Source: Ignavibacteria bacterium | GTDB taxonomy: Bacteria; Bacteroidota; Ignavibacteria; Kapaibacteriales; UBA2268 | Length of the DNA: 64,000 nt | Assembly: GCA_026416955.1 (NCBI GenBank) | Contig: JAOAEE010000065.1 | Location: 112,313-176,312 of the forward strand | Direction: 5' to 3' | The notes under the pieces: generated by a model | The model's input: only the letters and a program-made list of their open reading frames with translations | What the model was told of the DNA's origin: nothing | Databases searched by the model: none | Position numbers and translations under genes: made by a program | Shown: in pieces, positions 8,461-17,773 of the stretch | Position numbering within the stretch: position 1 is the stretch's first letter | How the letters are laid out: each line of letters starts with the position of its first letter

Positions 8461-10182
8461 TTACTTCCTACTGTTGAATTCGTAAATTAGTTTTTTTGCA
8501 TTTTCGACAGCAAATTCAGAGATAATTTCTCCACTAAGTAAGCGGGCAATTTCCAATATGTGTTGGTCTTCGTTTAATTTTTGGGCGGATATTTTTACAT
8601 TACCGTTGATTTCTTTTTTTTCAATCAAAATGGTATTATCACCGGCAGCAGCAATTTGTGGCAAATGAGTAATTGCAATAATTTGGTGTTTCTGGGAAAG
8701 ATTTTTCATAAGTTGTGCAGTCATAGATGCAATTTTTCCGCTAATACCTACATCAATTTCATCGAAAATCATTGTTGGAAAATTGTAGTGTTCAGCTGCT
8801 AGGCTTTTCAAGGCAAGCATAAGGCGCGAAAGCTCTCCTCCCGAAGCAATATTGTTTAATGGCAAAGGTTTTGTATTAGGATTTGTTGCAATTAAAAATT
8901 CAATTCGGTCTAATCCATTATTTAGTAGTTTCAAATATTTTCCTTCCCATTCTATCGATAAATCTTTAAGGTTATTATTTTCAATTTCATCTTGAAGGAT
9001 AGAAACTGAAAAAGTTACGTTTTTCATTCCCAGATTGTCAAGGATTTCTGGTACTTTTGTTTCGAGTAAGTTGATACCAATTTTTCTGTTTTTGTGTATT
9101 TTTTCTGCTATGCTTTTTATTTTTTCTTTGAATGCAAGGATTTCATTTCGAACTTTTTTTATTTTTTCTTCAATTGAATAGGTAGAAAGGATGATATTTT
9201 GCAATCTTTCTTTTTCTTTAAAAATATTTTCATATGTTAAATACTTTTTTTCAAGATATTTTAATTCCGAAAGTCTAATTCTTAGGTTTTCAACGTATCC
9301 CGGGTCTAATTCGACATCGATAAACCTTTTTTGGATTTCTTTTGCACAATCATCTATTGTTTCTAATATTCCCTCCAATTGTTGAACAATTCTCTCGAAT
9401 GTTGTATCATATTTTACTAAGTTGTTTATCTTTTTCGCAGCAAGCGATATGGTGTCTAATGCAGAAGTATCCGATTTATAAAGTAATTCATAAACCTCTA
9501 ATAAGGAAATATTTATGAGTTCAAGGTTTTCGAGTTTCTTTAGTTCGTTTTCGATAATTTCTAGCTCATTAGGTTGAGGATTAATTCTAATTATTTCCTG
9601 TAAATCGTAGTCGATTTTTTCCCTTTCCTTGTTGATTGAAATTAATTCTTGTTCGAAATTGTTTAATTTCTCTATTGCTTCTTCGAGTTCCTTTTTTAAT
9701 TTTTTGTATTCTTCGATGAGTACATTGTTTTTGGATAAACTATCGAGAAGTTCAAGTTGGTGCTTTGTCGATAATAATTGTTGGTGGGAGTGTTGTCCGT
9801 GGAAATCAACTAAATAGTCGCCAATTTCTTTTATAGTATTTAATGGATAAGGTGTATCATTTAAGAAGCAACGTGAAGTTCCTTTCGATGTTATTTCTCT
9901 CCGAAGAATAAAAGTATCTTGGACAATGTTTTCTGGGTCGTTTATTATAGAATTTATTATTTCTGGATTCTCAATAGAAAAAGTTGCTTCGACAATCGAT
10001 TTTGCTTCTCCACTTTTTACTAAATCCGGCGAGGCTCTTTCCCCGAGAGTAGTCATTAAAGCGTCTATAATAATAGATTTTCCAGCACCAGTTTCACCAA
10101 GGAATATGTTTAACCCCGGGTCAAATTCAATATTGATTTCGTCAATTAAAGTAAAATTTTTAATATATAAATTTAGGAGCAT
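8461..10182 (-). CDS. recN: DNA repair protein RecN
   Basis: RecN is an SMC-like ATPase that acts at double-strand breaks. The product of about 573 residues begins MLLNLYIKNFTLIDEINIEF, the standard RecN N-terminus. I therefore take the ATG at 10180-10182 rather than an upstream in-frame TTG at 10212. Walker A is GETGAGKS at 29-36. Coiled coil fills about 150-370. The ABC signature is ASGGELSRLMLALK in the last third, followed by Walker B MIFDEIDVGISG and the H-loop (IAITHLPQIAA). All the parts of an active ATPase are present. The 54 bases upstream separate it from the diverging CheR-like gene, so a promoter probably lies there. Confidence 0.95.
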   Translation of the reverse strand: MLLNLYIKNFTLIDEINIEFDPGLNIFLGETGAGKSIIIDALMTTLGERASPDLVKSGEAKSIVEATFSIENPEIINSIINDPENIVQDTFILRREITSKGTSRCFLNDTPYPLNTIKEIGDYLVDFHGQHSHQQLLSTKHQLELLDSLSKNNVLIEEYKKLKKELEEAIEKLNNFEQELISINKEREKIDYDLQEIIRINPQPNELEIIENELKKLENLELINISLLEVYELLYKSDTSALDTISLAAKKINNLVKYDTTFERIVQQLEGILETIDDCAKEIQKRFIDVELDPGYVENLRIRLSELKYLEKKYLTYENIFKEKERLQNIILSTYSIEEKIKKVRNEILAFKEKIKSIAEKIHKNRKIGINLLETKVPEILDNLGMKNVTFSVSILQDEIENNNLKDLSIEWEGKYLKLLNNGLDRIEFLIATNPNTKPLPLNNIASGGELSRLMLALKSLAAEHYNFPTMIFDEIDVGISGKIASMTAQLMKNLSQKHQIIAITHLPQIAAAGDNTILIEKKEINGNVKISAQKLNEDQHILEIARLLSGEIISEFAVENAKKLIYEFNSRK

Positions 10183-10236
10183 ACAAAAGTAGTAATAGTT
10201 TTTAACTTGCAAATTTAATAAAACAAATCAACGACT

Positions 10237-10836
10237 ATGGCTTTTTCTTTTTTCTTTCGAGACCATTTTATTTTGGAAAGACTTGCAGAAGTTGTTGCAA
10301 ACGAGGTGCTTGGAAAAAAAGAAATAAAAATTTGGGACGCTGGTTGTGCTCTTGGCCAAGAACCATTTACTTTTGCTATTTTACTTTCCGAAAAAGTGGG
10401 TTACTTTACTTTTAAGAGGGTAAAGATTTATGCTACCGATATTGATGAAACTGGTGAGTTTGAAAGAACAATAAAGGCTGGAATCTATCCTAAAAAAGAC
10501 TTGGAGCGAATACCAAATGAAATTCTTGAAAAGTATTTTATAAAATATGATGAAGATAGTTATAAAATAGTTGAAGAATTGCATAGGAAAGTCGTTTTTG
10601 TCAAGCATAATTTACTAGATCTTAAACCTTTCGAAACTGGATTTGATGCAATCATATGTAAGAATGTTTTGTTGCATTTCATTTATTCCGACAGAGTAAA
10701 AGTAATGGAAATGTTTTATTGGTCACTAAAGGATGGTGGCTATCTGGCAGTCGAGCAAACTCAAAAAATTCCCAAAGAATTGGAAAATAAATTTGTGCAA
10801 TTATTTGGTGATGTTTCAATTTTCAAAAAGGTTTAG
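10237..10836 (+). CDS. CheR-type SAM-dependent methyltransferase, short form
   Basis: The protein of 199 residues matches the catalytic domain of CheR, the methyltransferase that methylates glutamates of chemoreceptors. Visible are FFRDHFILERL at about 6-16, the SAM-binding loop WDAGCALGQEP at 33-43, the acidic ATDID strand near 69, an interdomain-type IYPKKDLERIP stretch near 87, FDAIICKNVLLHF near 145 and a late GGYLAVEQTQ. It lacks the helical N-terminal domain that lets CheR bind receptors and starts directly at the linker. There is no chemoreceptor, cheB or cheA in the window, so the target may be something other than a chemoreceptor. The stop is immediately followed by the ATG of the next gene. 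Confidence 0.75.
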   Translation: MAFSFFFRDHFILERLAEVVANEVLGKKEIKIWDAGCALGQEPFTFAILLSEKVGYFTFKRVKIYATDIDETGEFERTIKAGIYPKKDLERIPNEILEKYFIKYDEDSYKIVEELHRKVVFVKHNLLDLKPFETGFDAIICKNVLLHFIYSDRVKVMEMFYWSLKDGGYLAVEQTQKIPKELENKFVQLFGDVSIFKKV

Positions 10837-11436
10837 ATGAGAATAATTACTTTACCTACACATCCAACAAAGTATTCTTGTAATGTTTACTTAATACTTG
10901 GCGATTGGAATAAGATCGAAGACCAGAATACTTTGATTGACGCTGGAGTTGATGATTTTGTAGTTAACTTTTTAAAAGAATACCCAACTGGGGTTGGAAA
11001 GAAGAAAGTCTCGCAAGTAATACTTACTCACGAACATTTTGACCATAGAGGTGGACTAAAATATATTAAGCCGCTATTTGATCCAGTCGTATATGCTTTT
11101 AATAAAAATGTGTTTATTGATGTTAAGGTAGTGGATGGAATGAAACTTGTAGTTGGGGATAGGGAAGCGATTTTATATCATACTCCGGGACATTCAAACG
11201 ATTCGATTTGTGTGTATATTCCAAAAGAAGGTATTTTATTTTCTGGTGATTTACCATTAGGTTTTCATATGAAGGGAGATACTTTTACTTTACCCTATCT
11301 AAATACTTTAAGTAGACTTTCTCAACTCGAAATTAGAGATATTTACCCTGGTCACGGTAATCCAATTCTGAAAAACGGAGGGGAATTAATTAAAAGGACT
11401 AAGGAATTAGTAGAGTGTTCGAAAATAATATCTTGA
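10837..11436 (+). CDS. Metallo-beta-lactamase-fold hydrolase (glyoxalase II-like)
   Basis: A 199-residue single-domain metallo-beta-lactamase-fold protein. The zinc ligands can be seen: LTHEHFDH at 63-70, TPGHS near 124, LFSGDLP near 140 and a C-terminal YPGHGNP. The length and simple fold resemble glyoxalase II-like or general MBL-fold hydrolases; the substrate cannot be read from the sequence. Its ATG directly abuts the stop of the CheR-like gene, so the pair is probably translated together. The gene ends 2 bases before the stop codon of scpB on the opposite strand. Confidence 0.85.
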   Translation: MRIITLPTHPTKYSCNVYLILGDWNKIEDQNTLIDAGVDDFVVNFLKEYPTGVGKKKVSQVILTHEHFDHRGGLKYIKPLFDPVVYAFNKNVFIDVKVVDGMKLVVGDREAILYHTPGHSNDSICVYIPKEGILFSGDLPLGFHMKGDTFTLPYLNTLSRLSQLEIRDIYPGHGNPILKNGGELIKRTKELVECSKIIS

Positions 11437-11438
11437 TT

Positions 11439-12107
11439 TTAATTATTTTCTTCTTCGAAATCTATTTTCAAGGTCAATTCTTCTCTAGTGTTTTTTATTT
11501 CAATCAAGGTTCGGATTTCTTCAAGATTGGGTAACTCGGATAAATCGCTAATTCCAAATGTCTTCAAAAATTCAATAGTAGTTCCATACATAAAAGGCCT
11601 TCCAACAGTATCTTTTCTTCCAACAATTTTTATTAAGTCTCTTTCCAAGAGTGTATTTACAACTTCGCTTGAATTAGTACCTCGGATTTCTTCTATTTCT
11701 GGTTTGGTAATAGGTTGCTTATATGCAATTATTGCAAGAGTTTCGAGCATAGCCTTCGAAAATCTTTTTTTATTACGGAACTTTGGCAAAGAACCCAATA
11801 TTTTACCAAACTCATTCCTTGTTGCAAAAGTATATCCATTAGCTACTTTGATTATTTTGTAGGGACGATTTGAATTTTGTAAGTCTGAGTTTATTTCTTC
11901 TATTGTATTCATTATAACTTCTTCGACGTTATTGATTTCAATTGTGGTGATTTCGCTTGCTTGCTCAACTAATCCAGAAAAATCCAATTTGTTTTCTATT
12001 ATATCTAGTAGTTCATCTAAAGAAATTGGAAACTCGCTTGCAAAAATAAGAGTTTCTATAATTTGCTTCTGTATTGTTTTGTTTAAATTCCAGAACTTGT
12101 TTAGCAT
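11439..12107 (-). CDS. scpB: Segregation and condensation protein B
   Basis: ScpB is the winged-helix partner of ScpA and SMC in the bacterial condensin complex that organises the chromosome. The product has 222 residues. It contains the family segments IETLIFASEFPISLDELL (about 17-34), LETLAIIAYKQPITKPEIEEIRG near 121-143 and LIKIVGRKDTVGRPFMYGTT near 157-176, all typical of ScpB. The last 50 or so residues form an acidic, lysine-rich tail. It follows scpA after 2 bases in the same direction, the usual gene order. Confidence 0.93.
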   Translation of the reverse strand: MLNKFWNLNKTIQKQIIETLIFASEFPISLDELLDIIENKLDFSGLVEQASEITTIEINNVEEVIMNTIEEINSDLQNSNRPYKIIKVANGYTFATRNEFGKILGSLPKFRNKKRFSKAMLETLAIIAYKQPITKPEIEEIRGTNSSEVVNTLLERDLIKIVGRKDTVGRPFMYGTTIEFLKTFGISDLSELPNLEEIRTLIEIKNTREELTLKIDFEEENN

Positions 12108-12109
12108 AG

Positions 12110-12838
12110 TTAGTTTTTATAGAATTTTGAAACACTAAATAAGAAAATATCGCCATTTAAGTCAGATTGGTAAGCATAAATCTTACCTTGTTTTACAAGT
12201 TCTAAAATGGCAACAAAGTATAATACCACGATTTGTTTCTTTTCATTTAAACAAAGTTTTTGGAAAGAAATTTGTTGTTCTTTTGTTAATATTTCCAATA
12301 TGTTACTTATGGCATCTTCTATCTTATATTCGGCAATTTTAATAATTTGAAATCCTTCTTCTTCTTTGCGTTTGATTATTTCGTAAAATGCCTTTGCTAA
12401 ATCGTATACAGAAGCTGGTTTGTATGTTTTGAACTTTGCGGACAACTCTGAAATATCACTCTCGTAAATCCCACGATAATATATGTTTTGCATAAATTCG
12501 AGATTGTTTTCAAGAGATTGGCTTGCTTCTTTAAAAACTTGATAATCTAATAGTTGTTGAACAAGTTCTTTTCTTGGGTCTTCGGATTGTGTCAACTCAT
12601 CCTTTTTTTCTATTGGGAGCAACATTTTTGCTTTTATTTCCATCAATGTAGAAGCCATAACAACAAATTCACTTGCAACTTCGATGTCCAATTCTTTCAT
12701 CATTTTAAGATAATTTAAAAACTCATCGGTTATTCGAGCGATTGGTATATCGTAAATGTTTATTTCATCTCTTTTAATGAAATAGAGAAGTAAATCTAAT
12801 GGTCCTTCGAAAATTGGGAGAATAATTTTGTACATCAT
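12110..12838 (-). CDS. scpA: Segregation and condensation protein A
   Basis: ScpA is the kleisin that bridges the two SMC heads. The N-terminus is diagnostic: FEGPLDLLLYFIKRDEINIYDIPIA at about 9-33, then ITDEFLNYLKMM, followed by an ASTLMEIKAKMLLP helix near 66-79. The C-terminal winged-helix region ends in a stretch with KKQIVVLYFVAILELVKQGK, as in the family. The length of 242 residues is normal. Two ATGs stand side by side (12838 and 12835) and cannot be told apart. scpA leads the scpA-scpB operon. The 118 bases upstream are shared with the diverging gene at 12957. Confidence 0.94.
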   Translation of the reverse strand: MMYKIILPIFEGPLDLLLYFIKRDEINIYDIPIARITDEFLNYLKMMKELDIEVASEFVVMASTLMEIKAKMLLPIEKKDELTQSEDPRKELVQQLLDYQVFKEASQSLENNLEFMQNIYYRGIYESDISELSAKFKTYKPASVYDLAKAFYEIIKRKEEEGFQIIKIAEYKIEDAISNILEILTKEQQISFQKLCLNEKKQIVVLYFVAILELVKQGKIYAYQSDLNGDIFLFSVSKFYKN

Positions 12839-12956
12839 TTCCTCGTTGCAATTCCAAAATTACGAAACAAAATTCTATTAATTTTTTCGAGAAAATGTAG
12901 AAATAAAATTTTTTTATCTTATTTTCGTATTTTTGAATGAATTAATTTATTAGAAA

Positions 12957-13376
12957 ATGAAAAAAATTTTGTTTTTCCTTGTATTTTTAGGTTTTGCTAC
13001 TATACTATATGCATTAGATTCATATATTGAGCGTATTAATGCTTCTTCTAATGGTAAGGATATTACAATTGAATTCAAAACTATTAATGAGAAAAACATT
13101 TCCTTTTTCGAAATTGAGCGTTCTATAAATAATGGAAATTTTAAGAAAATTACTTCTATTTTGGCTAAAGGCTATCCTTCAACTTACAAGTATACGGACC
13201 AAGAGGCTTTTTTGAAAGACAACAACGACGAAAAGCTTACTGCAACAAGTTATTCATATCGGATTAAAATTTTGTTTAAGGATAATACATATCTATACTC
13301 AAACTCTGTAAATGTATCTCATAAAGTTAATGGTATCTACCGTACTTGGGGAATGATTAAAGAAATGTTTAGATGA
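12957..13376 (+). CDS. Small secreted Fn3-like protein of unknown function
   Basis: A 139-residue protein with a clear signal peptide (MKKILFFLVFLGFATILYAL, cleavage near residue 19). The rest looks like a single immunoglobulin/fibronectin type III-like sandwich: GKDITIEFKTINEKNISFFEIERS, then a YPSTYKYTDQEAF turn and SYSYRIKILFKDNTYLYSNSV as the closing strands. Similar single domains are common in secreted Bacteroidota and Ignavibacteria proteins. There is no catalytic motif and no sorting tail. It stands 11 bases ahead of the secreted protease gene and is probably co-expressed with it, so it may be an accessory of that protein. This is inference. Confidence 0.6.
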   Translation: MKKILFFLVFLGFATILYALDSYIERINASSNGKDITIEFKTINEKNISFFEIERSINNGNFKKITSILAKGYPSTYKYTDQEAFLKDNNDEKLTATSYSYRIKILFKDNTYLYSNSVNVSHKVNGIYRTWGMIKEMFR

Positions 13377-13387
13377 TTTAGCGTTTT

Positions 13388-15028
13388 ATGACCCCTTTAA
13401 AATTTATCTTACCTTTTATGTTATTTTTTTTACCTATTTTAACTTACTCGTATGAGGATGTAAAGTGCCTAACTTTTCCAATCAAAAAAAGCCAGAAATT
13501 GAAAGACCAAATTCAAGGTGTTATTAACTTCGATTCCACTGGACGCCCTAAAAACCAATGCGTTGCTTACTCTAAGAAAGGTTTATTTGCAATCCATTAT
13601 GATACTTCTGGAATTAACAAAGTCCCTACTTTAGACCTTAATTTTAATGGGATACCCGAATTTGTAGATTCTGCTTTATTTTATCTTGAAAGGGCATACT
13701 CTATTTATGTTGATTCTATGGGGTTCGACCCTCCTCCAAAGGATAGTTTACGTGGTGGAACCGATGCTTATGATTTTTACCTTTGGGATATTGGAAATGG
13801 CTTCTACGACGAGGTTGCCTATGGATGGACTGTTTGTGACATTGAAATCAAAACCCCTTTTGTTTTTCCTAGATATGCTTGTTTCTCTGTTATAGATAAT
13901 GATTTTAGCCCTTATGATACAACTTTCTTTACCAATGGCACAAAAAGAGCTACCTTTCGTGAAACAGGTTATCTTGGATTAAACATTACACTTGCACACG
14001 AATTGCACCATTTCTTTCAATTTGGGTACGGTGACCCACTTTTTCCTTCTTTTAACGAGATGACAAGTACTTTTATGGAATATAGAGTTTGTCCAAGGAC
14101 CAAAGATTATTTACAATTTGTTAAAAGCTTATTTTCTGATTTTTCTAAATACGTTCTTTCGGACCCAACTTACTATGTTGGCTATCGGTATGCAATTTTT
14201 TTACAATATCTATACAAAAAGTTTGGGGATTATCCAATAGTAGAACTCTGGAAAAACATTGGGCGTGGGAATGCACCATTGCATTCATTGGAACTTGCGC
14301 TAAATAATATTGGAACTTCAATTTCCGAAGAAATCGCTAATTTTTTACCCTATATTCATTATTCTGGAATCTATTATAAAAATGATTATTTACCTAATGG
14401 TCAATTGTTTCCGCCTGTAAAGTATCTTTTCGAAGGAACTTTTGATAAGTCGTTGATTATTAATCAAAGAATGAAGCCACTTGAAATTAGACCTTTACGG
14501 GTCTTTTTTCCATCCGAAAATCCAGAAACTTTGGACGATACTCTTTTCATTTTCCTTGCTAATTTGGATAGCAAAAATGCAATCCAACAAAATCTTGATT
14601 CATTAAGAGAGTGTTCAATCGTTTTATCATTGTACAATACTTCGGGAATTAGGCTTTATCCCAAAGAAGTTTATTATGAATTTATTGGAGACCGTAAGTT
14701 ATTTGCGGATTCTTTGTTTATGAATTTCGGTTATAAAACTTATGCTATGTACTTCCCTTTTCCTAACCCGTGTCGGTTAAGTAAAGAACCTATTAGTTTT
14801 CCAGTTCCAACAACTGTATCTTTCAAAGATGAAGTTGAATTTAGAGTTTATGATTCATATATGAATGAAATTCAACTTCCAAAGAATTCTTATAATATCT
14901 CTATTATTAATAAGCGAAGAGTTATTCATTTCGATAGATTTCCTATTGAACTTCCTACTGGTGTGTATTTCTTTAAAGTATCTTTCAAGGATACACATTT
15001 GTTTGGAAAATTCACTGTTGTAGATTAG
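13388..15028 (+). CDS. Secreted zinc metalloprotease-like protein with C-terminal sorting-type domain
   Basis: A 546-residue exported protein with a signal peptide (residues 1-21). The catalytic signature HELHHFFQFGYG begins at residue 204 and gives HExxH with histidines at 204 and 208. It sits in a context resembling the MXAN_6640-type putative metalloproteases of delta-proteobacteria and Bacteroidota (GGTDAYDFYLWDIGNGFYDEVAYGW before it, FNEMTSTFMEYRV after it, where the glutamate could be the third ligand). The last 85 residues, from PFPNPCRLSKEPISFPVP to GVYFFKVSF and a final strand, look like a type A T9SS sorting domain. The substrate is unknown. It is preceded by a short secreted Fn3-like gene. 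Confidence 0.75.
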   Translation: MTPLKFILPFMLFFLPILTYSYEDVKCLTFPIKKSQKLKDQIQGVINFDSTGRPKNQCVAYSKKGLFAIHYDTSGINKVPTLDLNFNGIPEFVDSALFYLERAYSIYVDSMGFDPPPKDSLRGGTDAYDFYLWDIGNGFYDEVAYGWTVCDIEIKTPFVFPRYACFSVIDNDFSPYDTTFFTNGTKRATFRETGYLGLNITLAHELHHFFQFGYGDPLFPSFNEMTSTFMEYRVCPRTKDYLQFVKSLFSDFSKYVLSDPTYYVGYRYAIFLQYLYKKFGDYPIVELWKNIGRGNAPLHSLELALNNIGTSISEEIANFLPYIHYSGIYYKNDYLPNGQLFPPVKYLFEGTFDKSLIINQRMKPLEIRPLRVFFPSENPETLDDTLFIFLANLDSKNAIQQNLDSLRECSIVLSLYNTSGIRLYPKEVYYEFIGDRKLFADSLFMNFGYKTYAMYFPFPNPCRLSKEPISFPVPTTVSFKDEVEFRVYDSYMNEIQLPKNSYNISIINKRRVIHFDRFPIELPTGVYFFKVSFKDTHLFGKFTVVD

Positions 15029-15085
15029 TTCCGACCTTTAAATGGATATATATTTGTTAATTTTGTGTTTTTTTGGGAAAGAAAA

Positions 15086-15817
15086 ATGATTTCTTTAAAT
15101 GTCAATGTTGACCATATAGCTACAATTCGGCAAGCCAGAGGTGGAAACGAACCCGACCCAGTAGCCGCAGCTGTGATATGTGAGTTGGCTGGTGCCGATG
15201 GCATTGTCTGTCATTTGCGTGAGGACCGTCGGCATATTCAGGACCGGGATGTAGAAATTCTTCGCAAAATTGTTTCTACGAAATTGGACTTGGAAATGGC
15301 AGCGGTAGAGGAGATTATCAATATAGCATTAAGAATTAAACCAGACCTTGTGACAATTGTTCCCGAAAAAAGAATGGAACTTACAACCGAAGGTGGGCTT
15401 GATGTTGCTGCCGACCTTCCAAGGTTTTCAAGTTTAGTCGAAATTATGCATAAAGGTGGGATTAAAGTCAGTTTCTTTGTAGAACCAGAAATTAGGCAAA
15501 TAGAGGCTGTGCTCAAAACTGGAGCTGAAATTGTTGAACTTCACACAGGGGTTTATGCTAACCTTCGAGACGAAAAGAAAATCGAAGAAGAATTAGCAAA
15601 GATAAAAAGTGCGGCCGATTTTGCTAAAAGTTCTGGATTGACAGTCGTTGCTGGTCACGGGCTGAATTATAAAAATGTTATTGATATTTGTAAGATAGGG
15701 ACTATAGATGAATTGAGTATTGGACATTCTATAATTTCTCGGGCTTCTCTTGTTGGATTAGAAAGAGCAGTTCGAGAGATGTTGGAAATAATAAGATATT
15801 CATTGCTTACAAGGTAA
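15086..15817 (+). CDS. pdxJ: Pyridoxine 5'-phosphate synthase
   Basis: PdxJ closes the DXP-dependent route to vitamin B6, condensing deoxyxylulose phosphate with 3-amino-2-oxopropyl phosphate. The start [20 protein letters not shown] is the family's N-terminus, so I place the start at the ATG at 15086 and not at the in-frame GTG at 15065. Further motifs are [26 protein letters not shown], a [19 protein letters not shown] strand, and [10 protein letters not shown] plus [12 protein letters not shown] near the C-terminus, which form the phosphate-binding TIM-barrel loops. The length of 243 residues is normal. asnB follows 4 bases later. Confidence 0.96.
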   Translation: MISLNVNVDHIATIRQARGGNEPDPVAAAVICELAGADGIVCHLREDRRHIQDRDVEILRKIVSTKLDLEMAAVEEIINIALRIKPDLVTIVPEKRMELTTEGGLDVAADLPRFSSLVEIMHKGGIKVSFFVEPEIRQIEAVLKTGAEIVELHTGVYANLRDEKKIEEELAKIKSAADFAKSSGLTVVAGHGLNYKNVIDICKIGTIDELSIGHSIISRASLVGLERAVREMLEIIRYSLLTR

Positions 15818-15821
15818 ACTA

Positions 15822-17771
15822 ATGTGTGGAATTGTTGGGGTTCTTTCAATTGGTGAAGCTTGGAAAAACAAAAATGTTGACCCCAACGTTTTGGAAAGAA
15901 TGGCTAATTTGTTGTTCCATCGTGGACCAGATAGTAATGGCATTTGGGTTTCGGATGATAAAAGATGTGGTTTTGGATTTCGTAGATTATCTATAATTGA
16001 CTTAACTCCCGCTGGTAACCAACCAATGTCGACCCTGGATGGTTCAGCTACAATAGTTTATAATGGTGAAATTTACAATTATCAAAAAATTAGAGATGAA
16101 CTTCGAGCAAAAGGTTATTCTTTTCGTTCCCGAACCGACACGGAAGTAATTCTTTATGGATACAAAGAATGGGGTACAGAGGTTGTAAAAAAAATATCTG
16201 GTATGTTTGCTTTTGTCATATGGGACCAAGAGAAAGAAATTCTTTTCGGGGCAAGGGATAGGGTTGGTAAAAAACCTCTATACTATTCTTTTTTTGAGGG
16301 ATATTTTATTTTCTCTTCCGAAATAAAATCAATTTTAAGTTTTCCAAACTTCAAAAGGGAACTTAATCTAAACGAAATTCCAAACTATTTGAATTTTGGT
16401 GCAAGTTCGAATCGTTCGACTTTATTCAAAGGGGTTTTCAAACTTCCACCGGCAAATTATTTTATTTTAAACAAAAAAGGTGATATTGTAGTTCAAAGAT
16501 ATTGGAATCCATTTATTCTTGGACTAAATCAAGATATAAGCGAAAAGGAAGCTACCAGTATAATTATTGATTTATTAAGGATTGCTGTCGAAGACCGAAT
16601 GATGAGCGATGTTCCATTCGGAGTTTTTTTAAGTGGGGGTATCGACTCAAGTCTTAATGTGGCTTTGATGTCGGAGTTGATGGATAGACCAGTCGATACA
16701 TTCACAGTTGGTTTCAAAGAACTTCAAAAGTATAACGAATTGCATTATGCAAGAAAAATTGTTGACCTTTTCAAAACCAACCACAAAGAGATTCTTATAG
16801 ACAGCTCAGATGCTTTCAAAGTTCTTTATGATTTAGTTTGGTACGAAGATGAACCAAATGCAGACCCCGTTTGCATTCCATTGTTTTTTTTGAGCAAATT
16901 AACAAGAGAATCGGGAACAATTGTCGTGCAAGTTGGGGAAGGAAGTGATGAACAGTTTGTTGGATATAATTGGCTTCTAAGAGATTATAAGTTCTATAAA
17001 TCTGCTTGGAAATTTTTCAAATATCTTCCTTATCCAATAAAAAGAACTTTGTATACTTTTTCGAAACCAGTTTTTAAAACTTTTCATCAATATTTACCTT
17101 TGGACTTTATAAGGCGAGCAACATTTGGAGAGGAATATTATTGGAGCGGGGTTTCAATTTTTCCACCCGAAGAAATGAAAATATTGTTTAAAGCCCAGTA
17201 TCTATATCTTTCAGAAGTGCCTTGGAAATATGTACAAAGCTTGTTAAAGGAAGCAAATTTATTAAGCGATGGAAACATAAATTTTCTTCAATGGGTATTG
17301 TTTATAGAAATTTCTCAGAGACTACCAGAGTTATTATTAATGCGAGTGGACAAAATGGGGATGGCAAATAGTATAGAAGCAAGAGTCCCGTTTTTGGATT
17401 ATAGATTAATTGAATTTACTATGTCGTTGCCAGAACAATTGAAAGTCCCAGACGGTAAAACCACAAAATATCTATTGAAGAAGGCTGTTGAAGGAATTCT
17501 TCCAAACGAGATAATTTATAGGAAAAAGCAAGGTTTTTGGGCTCCAATTAATGAATGGCTTAGAAATGAATGGTTCGATTTTGCTCAATCAAAAATAAAT
17601 AACTCAAATTTGTTTAAGTTTCTTTTTAATCAAAGTTATATTGATTCCCTTTTGGTATCCCACAAAAAAGGTAAAGGAAAAAATGGTTTCAAAATTTTCA
17701 CCTTGCTCAATTTAGCCATATGGTACGAAAAATTCTTCGACAATCAACCAATGGATTTTTTCAAAATATGA
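15822..17771 (+). CDS. asnB: Asparagine synthetase (glutamine-hydrolysing)
   Basis: The protein makes asparagine from aspartate, glutamine and ATP. It begins MCGIVGVL, so Cys2 is available as the glutaminase nucleophile of the N-terminal Ntn domain. Other glutaminase motifs are RGPDSNGIW, FRRLSIIDL and the VYNGEIYNY loop. The synthetase half (from about 235) has the PP-loop FGVFLSGGIDSSLNVALM near 268, and later EGSDEQFVGYN, RVDKMGMANSIEARVPFLD and a KQGFWAPI motif. With 649 residues it belongs to the longer bacterial AsnB type. Its ATG lies 4 bases after the pdxJ stop. Some AsnB relatives act in exopolysaccharide clusters, but nothing here points that way. Confidence 0.93.
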   Translation: MCGIVGVLSIGEAWKNKNVDPNVLERMANLLFHRGPDSNGIWVSDDKRCGFGFRRLSIIDLTPAGNQPMSTLDGSATIVYNGEIYNYQKIRDELRAKGYSFRSRTDTEVILYGYKEWGTEVVKKISGMFAFVIWDQEKEILFGARDRVGKKPLYYSFFEGYFIFSSEIKSILSFPNFKRELNLNEIPNYLNFGASSNRSTLFKGVFKLPPANYFILNKKGDIVVQRYWNPFILGLNQDISEKEATSIIIDLLRIAVEDRMMSDVPFGVFLSGGIDSSLNVALMSELMDRPVDTFTVGFKELQKYNELHYARKIVDLFKTNHKEILIDSSDAFKVLYDLVWYEDEPNADPVCIPLFFLSKLTRESGTIVVQVGEGSDEQFVGYNWLLRDYKFYKSAWKFFKYLPYPIKRTLYTFSKPVFKTFHQYLPLDFIRRATFGEEYYWSGVSIFPPEEMKILFKAQYLYLSEVPWKYVQSLLKEANLLSDGNINFLQWVLFIEISQRLPELLLMRVDKMGMANSIEARVPFLDYRLIEFTMSLPEQLKVPDGKTTKYLLKKAVEGILPNEIIYRKKQGFWAPINEWLRNEWFDFAQSKINNSNLFKFLFNQSYIDSLLVSHKKGKGKNGFKIFTLLNLAIWYEKFFDNQPMDFFKI

Positions 17772-17773
17772 TA

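Noticed and set aside
11488..11862. 124-codon open frame on the plus strand inside scpB
   Set aside because: It mirrors the certain scpB frame and has no recognisable domain or start signal.
12928..12935. TATTTTTG before the Fn3-like gene as a Bacteroidota-type -7 box
   Set aside because: The matching -33 element at the right distance is not evident and such strings are common in AT-rich DNA.
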